Assembly (NCBI RefSeq): GCF_949987515.2
Contig: NC_082694.2
Location: 46,710,451 to 46,774,450, forward strand
Direction: 5' to 3'
Length of the DNA: 64,000 nucleotides
Source: Delphinus delphis
Lineage: Eukaryota; Chordata; Mammalia; Artiodactyla; Delphinidae
The notes beneath the pieces are model-generated. The model was not told the origin of the DNA, did no database searches, and worked only from the letters and a program-made list of their open reading frames with translations. Below are positions 1 through 9,949 of this stretch, in pieces. Made by a program: the position numbers and the translations under genes. Position 1 is the first letter of the stretch. Each line of letters opens with the position of its first letter.

Positions 1-370
1 TCCAAAACCTATTGGTAAAGTCCCAACAGGGACTACAATTATAATGAGATGATATAGAGATGCAGTTGTCAGTGGGATTAAGGTAAAAGCTTGGGTGAAA
101 ATTAGAACGTTTGAAGAGACTTTATGTGACATAGTCATGTCTCCTTTACCTAAATGTATTATTTGAATGGATATTATGTCTGACTGGAGAATACTTCTAC
201 TTAATATTATAAAACAGTAGGCATATAAGTTTGTCCTTCAGGGTAGTATTAATTGGACATGCTAAATGAGAATTTATAGTATATCCCATACAGGTTATTA
301 ATTTAAATCAATATTAAATAACTGGTGGATAAAAAGAGATTATCACTTTAATTAGTGACATGTTAGAAAT
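1..370. other. unassigned, probably upstream part of the ERV
   Basis: No open frame or recognisable domain is visible. The stretch leads directly into the reverse-transcriptase remnant that begins near 400, so it is probably decayed gag/pro sequence of the same provirus. That assignment rests on position only. Confidence 0.3.
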
Positions 371-1400
371 GGGAGTACTGGTACCATTAACTTTTCTGTA
401 CATTTGCCATATGTGATCCATACAAAATGCAGATGGCTCATGGAGACAAGAAGTAGATTATCAAGGCTTGAGTGAAAGAGTATTCACTGTAGCATCAGCA
501 GTCCCTGGTATGGTTTCAAAAGTATAAAAAAATACAAGGTAAAGGAGACTGGTACTTAATGACTGATCTTACAAAGGCTTTTGCTCCAACCTGATCTTAC
601 AGAAGAGCCAACCAGTTTGCCTTCACCTGGGATGAAATCCAGTTTACCTTTATTATATTGCCATAGGGTTATTTGGAGTCACCAATTTACTGGCATAATT
701 TTGTTAGAAGGGATTTGCATTTGAGGCATGTCCCAAGTGTGGTAATATACTATGTCGATGATATGATAATATCATAAACTAAAGAATAAGCTAGAACAGA
801 CAAATTTTATGGTGACACACATGAATAACAGAGGCTGCTTGATAAATCCAGGAAAGATCTAAGGACCCACTCAGATGGTGAAATTATTAGGAATAACCTG
901 GGGAGGAGACATCCATGATGTTCCACAGGCAGCTAAAAGTAAATCGTTGTATTTCCTACCTCTAAAACTAAGTGAGAAAAACAGTACATGGTCAGGTTGT
1001 TTGGATTTTGTAGGATGTATATTCCACAGTTAGGAATATTGTTAGCTCCTATCCATAAAACTGCCTGAAAGGAGGCAGTTATTTGAATGGGAACCTAAAT
1101 AACACCAGGGTCTATCAGAATTTCAAAAAGCAGTGTCTCAGCCGATGCCTCTGTACTTTTATGATCAGTACTCAGGTACAGTTTTGGAAGAATTTATAAC
1201 CTACGTAAATTGGAGGTTATGGCAAAATCCCATGAGTGCCACTTCACAGCAACAGCTGGGGTTTGTACCAGAAAATTTCCATATGTGGTGGTATGGTACA
1301 AGCCATTTCAGAGACAATTATTGACTTGTTATTGGACATTAATAGAAACTAACCCTGTTACTGAAGAGCATAAAATAGACCCTGAAACCTAAAATACCTA
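371..1400 (+). pseudogene. ERV-L-like pol remnant: reverse transcriptase and connection
   Basis: This is a degraded reverse transcriptase of an endogenous retrovirus. Readable blocks lie in several frames. They include a D-G-S-W-R block near 430, a Q-F-A-F-T-W block near 620, a W-H-N-F-V-R-R-D-L block near 690-720, and the catalytic Y-V-D-D box encoded at 751-762. An L-G-I-T-W-G-G block near 885-905 and the connection segment follow (frames at 1133-1324 and 1210-1392, the latter ending with a Q-L-L-T-C-Y-W-T-L-I-E-T block). The W-H-N-x-V-R-R-D-L and C-Y-W-T-L-I-E-T blocks are the type seen in class III ERV-L elements rather than gamma- or betaretroviruses. Stops and frameshifts are frequent, so it is long dead. 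The class is my judgement from motifs, not from an alignment. Confidence 0.75.
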
Positions 1401-1599
1401 TAATGTCCTGGTTGTAATATCAGAGAAACACTCTAATGAGGAAGTCAGTGTCCAGAAGAATTCTATAATGTAATGGAAATGGTTTATATAGGAACATGCT
1501 ACCTGAGGAATGTAAGGAGATACTTACCGTATTCATGAGCAGATAGCTTCTTTTCTTCTAGGACTGACTTGGAACATCTGAGTTGTTGCCTTATCCTAT

Positions 1600-1966
1600 T
1601 GCCATATGAGTGGTGCCCTATGAACAGATCTCAACTGATCGAAAGGAAGCTGCTTGGTTTATGGATAGTAGTTCCAACTACACGCTTTGAAAGTCCACTG
1701 CTCCATGAGCAACTCCTGGAAAACCCTGATTGATAAAGGTTGCAAAAAATCAGCTCAGTTGACTCAACTGCATGCCATTTGTTTGTAGTGATAGAATAGT
1801 TAAACGGTCAGAAGAACCCCAATGTTTGGGTATATATAGTGTCATGAGCAGTGGCCCTGCCATTGAGTCAGGCAGATGGGCAGTAGAGGACTGTACTGTT
1901 AAAGGAAATACTTGTATGGGGCATGGACCTATTGATATCACTATAAGAAATTATTTGGCACATTAA
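1600..1966 (+). pseudogene. ERV-L-like pol remnant: RNase H
   Basis: This continues the pol remnant. A frame at 1772-1966 reads through a block ending S-G-R-W-A-V-E-D-C-T-V-K-G-N, the kind of sequence found in the second half of the ERV-L RNase H domain. An A-W-F-M-D-S-S block near 1650 fits the start of the domain. Sequence resuming near 2430 (H-V-D-A-H-Q-K) fits the end of RNase H, so the domain is split by the LTR at 1968-2423. No intact frame remains. Confidence 0.6.
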
Positions 1967-1967
1967 T

Positions 1968-2423
1968 GTAGTATTAGAGCAGGCAGATAGCTAGATATGA
2001 GCAGAGAAAGGGGGACAAAGGCCAAATGGCAGGAAGCCATACATCTTGTGAACAATGGGGTTTCTTGGGCAGAAAAAGAAAAGCAGGAACCTCTGGACTG
2101 ACAGGAAGTCATATATCTTGAGGTGACAGGGGTCCTAGAGGCGGACACCACCCTCCTCCCCTCGGGAAGGTGGAGCTGGGATGAAAATCAGGAAATATAA
2201 CCCCAAATCCCTCCCTCCTCAATGAATATTCCACCCATTTATTTTCAAGTCCCATATAACCAGCTTGCCAAAGAAACCCAGGGCATCTACTCACCTAAGT
2301 CTGCCTACTTTCCTCTTGAGAGAATACTATCATTTAATAAATCCTCGCTTTGCTTTCTTGACCTTCCTGTCTCATCTCTGAATTCTTGCTCTTGAGGAGA
2401 CAAGAACCTACTTTCTGGTAACA
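1968..2423 (+). mobile_element. solo LTR, ERV1-like, inserted in the ERV pol
   Basis: The segment starts with TG and ends with a CTGGTAACA-type terminus. It carries a polyadenylation signal AATAAA at 2336-2341, followed by a short T/C-rich R-U5-like region ('gaattcttgctcttgagg'). This is the pattern of a gammaretroviral (ERV1) LTR. The pol reading on either side belongs to a different, class III element, so this is a later insertion reduced to a solo LTR. I could not identify a convincing 4-6 bp target duplication, and the left edge could be off by some tens of bases. Confidence 0.6.
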
Positions 2424-2473
2424 ATAGGGCATGTTGATGCCCATCAAAAGAACCAGGATCAGAAGTTGATTGG

Positions 2474-2826
2474 GACTTCCCTGCTGGCACAATGGTTAAG
2501 AATCCACCTGCCAATGCAGGGGACATGGGTTCAAGCCCCGGTCTGGGAAGATCTCACATGCCACGGAGAAACTAAGGCTGTGTGCCACAACTACTGAGCC
2601 TGCATTCTAGAGCCCGTAAGCCACAACTACTGAGCCCATGTGCCACAACTTCTGAAGCCCGTGTGCCTAGAGCCCATGCTCTGCAACAAGAGAAGCCACT
2701 GCAATGAGAAGCCAGCACACTGCAATGAAGAGTAGCCCCGTGCTCACTGCAACTAGAGAAAGTCCACAAGCAGCAATGAAGACCCAACGCAGCCAAAAAT
2801 AAATAAATAAATTTATTTTAAAAAAT
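2474..2826 (+). mobile_element. CHR-type SINE, long form
   Basis: This is a tRNA(Glu)-derived SINE with a pol III head (B-box-like GGTTCAAGCC near 2530) and a long body of repeated 'ccacaactactgagcc' and 'agagaagccactgcaatga' blocks, ending in a (TAAA)n tail. It is flanked by the 10-bp duplication AGTTGATTGG at 2464-2473 and 2827-2836. The body is longer than in the ~200-bp cetacean form elsewhere in this window. It represents the older cetartiodactyl branch of this SINE group. It splits the end of the ERV RNase H from the integrase. Confidence 0.9.
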
Positions 2827-2836
2827 AGTTGATTGG

Positions 2837-3440
2837 AACTAGCATGTGGACAACCTGGTGTACTTGCTTGATGTGGTCAGCTGGGTTCATAAAACGAGAG
2901 TAAATGGAGGAGCTGCAGCAATGCAGAGATGGGCTGGGCATTGACATATTCCTGTTGCACCATCTGAGACATGAAATGTCAGCAAGACCTGTCCTGTTTG
3001 CCACCAAGAAAGATAAACTGCAGATGGCTATGGGGAAGACTCCCCAGGGGAAGGGCCCTCACACAAAGCTGGCAAGGAGATTATATCAGACAACTACCAG
3101 TAGCCCCAGGAGGCTATAAATGGACTCTAACAGAAATAGACACTTATTCTGGACTAGGTCTTGCCTCCCCAATGGTTGATGCAAATGCTCAGAACACTGT
3201 AAAAAACCTGGAACAGAAGATACAGTACTAATTTGGACTACCAAGTTACATTTCTTCAGATGAAGTAATACATTTACAGTTCAGAGTGTCCAACAATGGG
3301 CAAAGGGTTATCACATCAAATGGACATATCACATTGCATATCATCCCCAAATAAATGGCTTGATAGAGAATTGGAACAGACACTGGAAACAGTTGTCTAA
3401 ACTATGAAGAGATCAAGGTATAAAAGACTGGTTTACATGC
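2837..3440 (+). pseudogene. ERV-L-like pol remnant: integrase
   Basis: This is a broken integrase. An H-H...C-x-x-C-like zinc-binding region is suggested around 2960-3000. The catalytic core is readable: the first Asp lies in an I-D-T-Y-S-G block (codon 3139-3141), the second in S-S-D-E (codon 3259-3261), and the Glu in G-L-I-E-N-W (codon 3366-3368). The blocks lie in different frames with stops between them. Integrase would join viral DNA to host DNA, but this copy cannot encode a protein. It belongs to the provirus that begins near 371. Confidence 0.7.
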
Positions 3441-4740
3441 CTTCACAAGTGTGTGATCACAGACAACATAAGGGGCCCCAAGGGAGAGCTTCTCTGCTTT
3501 TCTAGGGGATCCGAAAAAGAGGGTGTGGAGTAAGATGCTGGTATGACTATATAATCCTTCCCAATGTCACCTCAGCTTTCTTTTTCTCCTGCTTACTGCA
3601 GTGGTCTTGGGACCAGGGCTACAACTGTGGGTGCTGGGAAGTGGAATGACCCCTAAGAAGAAAATGTAACCATACCTTTTAACCTTTATACCAGGATTTT
3701 TAAGGGCCTTCACCCCATCTGGAAAAATTAAGATCAACAGTGAATGTAGCTGTGTTGTCTAGTGGTTGGGATAGCCCATTAATTCTGAACCTATATAACC
3801 CTGAACTATCTGCATGAGAATGGACTGACAGGGAGGTAGTTGCTAGACTGCTATTACTGTCAGCAATTTGGGCAAGCACACTGGCTGAACCTAACATTCC
3901 TTCCAAAAGTGGGAAGGTTTGGGTTAAAATCAGTCAAAAGAGAGAGGGAGATACAGTAGCTGAGAGTAAAGCTTATGCAGAGAGGGAAATCCATGACATT
4001 GGTGCCTTGAAACAGGCTCAGAGAAAGAGAATGACACTGTCTCTTAGCACAGTTATACCAGACACCTGAAAGGGTGAAGCCACAAGTGCAAGACTGCCAG
4101 TTTTCTGGAACCTGACAAGGTCAAATGGAAGCCGAAAAGCCTGAGGGGTATCACGCTGGGAGACATTTTGGCCATACACTATGATCACGTACTGGACCAA
4201 TTTTTGATGACCGAGTAGAGCTCTAGTAATCTGCCAGTATCAGTTGACTCCTATTTTTCAGGTTGCATCTATTCAAAGGATGTAATTTAGAAAGAAATTT
4301 CCAGGAACTACTTTCCTCTGGGCCATCAAACCATGCACTGTACAATCCTGGCAGATTGATTATTGTGTAACTATAAATCTTGATGATCAACTTTTTAGAA
4401 AGGTACCTGTTCATAATGGACAAAATATAGTAGCTGCATATCAGCATGGCAATGTATGCTCTGCTTAAATACGTACTACCCTTATTTATGTGGGTGGAAA
4501 GGTGAAAATGTTCTTGTTTTTTTTGTTCTGGAGCAGGTTTATTTCTAGTTTATCTTTACCCTGTGGATGTAGCCCTGGAGCTAGGATTTTGCAGGGGATC
4601 TTATTAGGTTGTCAGCATTGGGTAGGTGTTAGGTTTTCTCTTATCCCTCATTCTCCTTCAAAAATACACATCAAAACAAAAGCAAGGATTTAGCAAATGC
4701 CATATGGTGAAAACCAGCCTCAGAGCTGACTTTACCTGTT
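3441..4740 (+). other. unassigned 3' part of the ERV region
   Basis: This follows the integrase remnant without an obvious break. It contains a C-terminal pol tail to about 3640, then about 1.1 kb with no motif that I can place. Frames on both strands are shorter than 80 codons. It could be decayed post-pol sequence of the provirus (dUTPase- or env-region), a 3' LTR, or flanking DNA. No polypurine tract or LTR end was recognised. Confidence 0.3.
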
Positions 4741-5292
4741 AGATTTCAGCTGTCACCAATTTTTGGCTCCTGATCTGTGAGCTTATTTTTTCACTATATT
4801 AATTATTCATTTAGTTTTTCTTTAACTTTGGAATTTGTTTGTATTTATGAAAGTTCCTATGTATTTATTCAAAAAGAATCACGTAATACCTTATTTTCTC
4901 ATTTACAAAAGCATGGAGTGGAATTCTGATTGTTTAGAAAAGTAAAAATTAAATTATCACATAGAAAATGTATTAGCATTTTGAATATATCTTATTCCAA
5001 TCACACACACTCATACATACATGAACCTATACACTCCATGAGTGACACTAGTTACTTTATGAAGAGCATTTTGTCATGTTAAACTTTCTTTAGAAACTTA
5101 ATTCTTTATACCTTCTTAACTTTGTACTGCAAAGATAATAAGTGGTGATTTAGGAAACAAAATAAAGACAGTGAGAGAAAGAGAATTAAGAATTACTACC
5201 ACCTGTTTAGAGTGGCTATAGTTTGATTTTATGACAAATATGAGTTCACACCATACATGCTCTCCTGTAGCTTCCTTTTCTTTACTAAAAAT
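4741..5292. other. no recognisable feature
   Basis: AT-rich DNA with a short CA/TA-rich patch near 5004-5032. I see no gene, repeat or structured element. Confidence 0.5.
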
Positions 5293-5303
5293 ATTTTAGA
5301 TGG

Positions 5304-5516
5304 GGGCTTCCCTGGTGGCGCAATGGTTGAGAGTCTGCGTGCCAATGCAGGGGACACGGGTTTGTGCCCCGGTCCGGGAGGATCCCACGTTCCACGGAGC
5401 GGCTGGGCCCGTAAGCCATGGCCGCTGAGCCTGCGCGTCCAGAGCCTGTGCTCCGCAACGGGGGAGGCCGCAACGGTGAGAGGCCCACGTACCGCAAAAA
5501 AAATATATATATATAT
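5304..5516 (+). mobile_element. CHR-type SINE, short cetacean form
   Basis: A tRNA(Glu)-derived SINE running from GGGCTTCCCTGGTGGCGCAA through a GC-rich body to an A-rich tail that has turned into an (AT)n run. It is flanked by an 11-bp imperfect duplication (ATTTTAGATGG at 5293-5303, ATTGTAGATGG at 5517-5527). The open frames on both strands here are only the GC-rich SINE body. Confidence 0.95.
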
Positions 5517-5619
5517 ATTGTAGATGGTTTTCCCAGTTATTGAATATACTTCCAAAATATTTGAAATGATTTATAGTATTGCATTTTACATAAGCAAGAT
5601 GCTTTTAAAACCAATACTA

Positions 5620-6130
5620 TATCTCTGGGCTTATGTGTTATAAAATACATTTATCCACATTTCAGATTATTTCCTTTGTATAGATTTCTAGAATTAGAGT
5701 CATTGAGACCCCAAGTAGGAATGTTCTTAAGGATCCTTGTTGATTATTGCCAAATTGCTTTTAGAAAACTTGTACTAGTGTCAATTTTTACCAGCATTTT
5801 TTGAATATTTACATTTCAAGTTAGGTTTTCCCCTCATTAATCATCAGCTAAAAAGAAAATCTTTGCTTATTCTTTATATTAAAAAATTTGTAAGAAGTAT
5901 TTTATTGTTTATATTTCAATATTTTAAATTACTAAGCTAGATGTTTTTATATACTGATAGGGTGTTTACATTTCTTCTGCTACTAATTTTTAATGAAATT
6001 ACCTGGTTTTCTACTTGGATTTAGTGCTTTTCTCCTTGGTTTTAGTGCTTTTCTCCTCATTTTGGCAATCTTTTTAAATCAAACTTTCATAATATTTGTA
6101 CAAAGTTATTTTTTAGTGCTTTATTGGCTA
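5620..6130 (-). mobile_element. possible old L1 (L1M) fragment
   Basis: The order 'tagatttctagaattagagt' ... 'attgccaaattgcttttag' ... 'gtactagtgtcaatttttac' follows the 3' UTR of old mammalian L1 families in antisense. The match fades after about 5850. A 20-25 bp block ('tttagtgcttttctcct') is repeated in tandem near 6017-6058. DNA from 5528 to 5620 shows nothing. Confidence 0.4.
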
Positions 6131-7096
6131 TTTTTATTTATTTATTAAAATTTTTATTTTTTTACTGAAGTATATAGTTCACATACAATATTAATTTCAG
6201 GTGTACAACACAGTGATTTGACATTTATCTTTATTACAAATCGATCACCCTGATAAGTGTAGTAACCATCTGTTACCATACAAAGTTATCACAATTTTAT
6301 TGACTGTGTTTCCTGTGTTGTACATTATGTGCTGGTGATTTATTTTTTATAAGTGGAAGTGTGTGTCTCTTAATACCCTTCACCTATTTCCTCTAATCCC
6401 CCACCACCATCCTTTTTGACCACCACCAGTTTGTTCTCTGTATCTATGAGTCTGTTTCTGTTTAGTTTTGTTTGCTTTATTTTTCAGATTATACATATGA
6501 GTGAAATCATATGTTATTTGGCTTTCTCTGTCTGACTTATTTCACCTAGCATAATCCCTCTGGGTCCATCTATGTTGTGCAAATGGCAAGATTTCATTCT
6601 TTTTTATGGCTGAGTAATAATCCATTATATATACGCACACATATATATATGTATGCAATATCTTCTGTATCCATTCATCTATTAATGGACACTTAGGTTG
6701 TTTCCATATCCTAGCTATTGTAAATAATGCTGCAGTGAATATAGGAGTGTATATATCTTTTGAATTAGTGCTTTTGTTTTCTTCAGGTAAATACCCAGAA
6801 GTAGAATTGCTGGATCATATGCTAGTTCTCATTTTACTTTTTTGAGGAACCTATATACTGTTCTCCATAGTGGCTGCACCAATTTACACATTCCCACCAA
6901 CAGGCACAAGTGTTCTCTTTTTCTCCACATTCTCACCAACACTTGTTTTTTATTATTATTCTAACAGATGTGAGGTGATATTTCATTATGGTTTTATTTG
7001 CATTTCCCTGATGATTAGCGATGCTGAGCATCTACTCATGTGTTGGTTGTCCATCTGTATGTCTTCTTTGGAAAATGTCTATTCGGGTCCTCTGCT

Positions 7097-7100
<4 letters not shown>

Positions 7101-7127
<27 letters not shown>

Positions 7128-7318
7128 GCGGTACACGGGCCTCTCACTGTTGTGGCCTCTCCCGTTGCGGAGCACAGGCTCTGGACGCACAGGCTCAGCG
7201 GCCATGGCTCACAGGCCCAGACACTCCGCGGCATGTGGGATCTTTCCGGACCAGGGCACGAACCCGCATCCCCTGCATCGGCAGGCGGACTCTCAACCAC
7301 TGCGCCACCAGGGAAGCC
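7101..7318 (-). mobile_element. CHR-type SINE, short cetacean form
   Basis: In the printed strand it runs from a T-rich tail to ACCAGGGAAGCCC, so the SINE is on minus. It sits in the L1 A ORF2 tail. The host L1 sequence 'cctctgc' is duplicated on both sides (7089-7095 and about 7318-7325). The tail is about 27 T. Confidence 0.93.
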
Positions 7319-9949
7319 CCTCTGCCCATTTTTTAATAGCAGTTTTTGATAATGAGTTATGTGACCTCTTTTTATATTTTTTGATATTAACCCCTTATTT
7401 AATATATCATTTGCAAATATCTTCTCTAACTCAGTTGATTGCCTTTTCATTTTGCTGACAGTTTCCTTCACTGTACAAAAGCTTTTTAGTTTGATGTAGT
7501 CCCATTTGTTTATTTTTGCTTTTGTTGCCCTTGCCTGAGGAGATGGATTGCCCCAAAATATTGCTAAGACTGATGTCAAAGAGGGTACTGACTAGGTTTT
7601 TTCCTAGAAATTTTATAATTTCAGGTCTTACATTTAGATCTTAATCTGTTTTGAGGTTTTTCTTTTTTTTTTTCTCAGTATGGTATAAGACAGTGGTCCA
7701 GTTTCATTGTTTTGCATGTAGCTGTTCAGTTTTCCCAACATTATTTATTGAAGAGACTGTCTTTTACCCACTGTATATTCTTGCCTCCTTTATCATAAAT
7801 TAATTGATCATACAAGCATTGGTTTATTTCTGTTCCATTGGTCTATGTATCTATTTTTGTGCCAGTACCATACAGTTTTGATTACTATAGCTTTATAGTA
7901 TAGTTTGAAATCAGGGCGTGTGATACCTCCAGTTTTAATCTTCTTTCTTAATATTGCTTTGGATATTTGGGGTCTTTTGTGTTCTACACAAATTTTAGGA
8001 TTATTTGTTAAGTTCAGGAAAAATGCCATAAGTATGTAGGTAGAGATTGCATTGAATTTGTAGATCGCATTGGGTAGCATGAACACTTTAACAACATTAA
8101 TTCTTCCAATCCATGAGCATAGTATATCTTTCCATTTGTTTGTGTCATTTTCAATCTATTTCATCAATGTCTTACAGTTTTCAGAATACAAGTCTTTACC
8201 TCTTTACACCTAGGTATTATAATCTTTTTGATGCATTTGTACAGGGGATTGTTTTCTTAATTTCTCTTTCTGAGAGTTTGTCATTATTATACAGAAACAC
8301 AACAGATTTCTGTATATTAATTTTATATCCTGAAATTTTACTGAATACATTTATCAGTTCTAATAGTTTGTTGGAGCCTACAGGGTTCTCTATACATAGA
8401 ATTATATTATCTGCAAATAGTGGCAGTTTTACTTCTTCCCTTTTAATTTGGATGTCTTTTATCTCTTTTTCCTGCTTAATTGCTATGCCTAGGATTTCCA
8501 ATACTGGGTTGAATAAAAATGTCAATAGTGGGCATCCTCGTCTTATTATTACCTCGTCTTATTACCTCGTCTTATTATTACTTTTCTTAGAGGAAAAGCT
8601 TTCAGCTGAATGTGATGTTAGCTGTGGATTTGTCATATATGGCCTTTATTATGTTGAGGCAAATTTCCTCTATACCCACTTTATTGAGATTTTTTAACAT
8701 AAATGGATGTTGATTTTGGTCAAACGAACTTTCTGCATCTATTGAGATGATCATGATTTTTATTCTTTGTTTTGTTAATGTGGTGTATCATGTTGATTGA
8801 TTTGTGAATACTGAGCCATCCTTACATTCCTAGAATCTATTCCACTTGATCATGGTATATGATCCTTTTAATGTATTATTGAATTCAGTTTGCTAAAATT
8901 TTGCTAAGAATTTTTGCATCTATATTAATCAGGTATAATGACCTATAATTTTCTTTTTTTTTTCCTAGTGTCTTTTCTGGTTCTAGTGTCTTATCAGGGT
9001 AATGATGGCATGTAGAACGTGTTTGGAAGCATTCCTTTATCTTCAACTTTTTGGAATAGTTTGATAAGAATAGGTATTAACTCTAAAGGTTTGGAAGAAT
9101 TCACCTGTAAAGACTTCTGGTTCTGAACTTTTATTTGTTGGGAGTTTTTTGACTGCTGAATTCATTTCATTACTAGTGATTGGTTTATTCAGATTTTCTA
9201 TTTCTTCCTGAATCTGTTTTGGAAGATTGTATGTTTCTAGGAATTTATCCATTTTTTAGTTATAGCTTGTCCAATTTGTTGGCACATAACTGTTCATAGT
9301 TTTCTGTTATGATCATTTGTATTTCTATGATGTTGGTTTCAACTTATCCTCTTTTTTACCTAATTTTACTTATCTAGTCATCTTTCTTGATGAGTCTGGC
9401 TAAAGGTTTATCAGTTTTTTAAAAAATATTTTCAAAGAACCAGCTCTTAGTTTCATTGCTCCTTTCTTTTTTTTCCAGTATCTATTTCATTATTTTTGCT
9501 CTGATCTTTATTATTTTATTCCTTCTATTAATGTTAGGCTTTGTTTCTTCTTTTTCTAGTTCCTTAAGGTTTAAGGTTAAACTGTTTATTTGATATTTTT
9601 CTTATTTCCTGAGGGTAGGTATGAACTTCCCTCTTAGAACTGCTTTTGCTGTATACCACTGATTTTTGAGAGCTGTGTTTTCATTTTCATTTGTTTCAAG
9701 GTATTTTTTAATTTCCTTTTTAATCTCTTCATTCACCTATTGGTTGTCCAGGAGCATGTAGTTTAGCTTCCACGTGTTCGTGTTTTTTCCAGTTTTATCC
9801 TTGTAATTGATTTCTACTTTTATACTGTTGTGGTCAGAAAAGATGCTTGATATGATTTCATTCTTCTTTAATGTATTGGTACTTGTTTTATGGCCTAACA
9901 TGTGATCTATCATGGAAAATATTCCATCTGCTCTTGAAAAAAATGTATA

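Noticed and set aside
2474..2560. tRNA-like heads of the CHR SINEs as possible tRNA genes
   Set aside because: They keep A/B-box-like motifs (GGTTCGTGCC type) but are fused to SINE bodies, cannot form a complete cloverleaf, and are flanked by target duplications.
371..3440. A potentially expressed retroviral pol
   Set aside because: Motifs lie in different frames with many stops, and two later insertions split the region.
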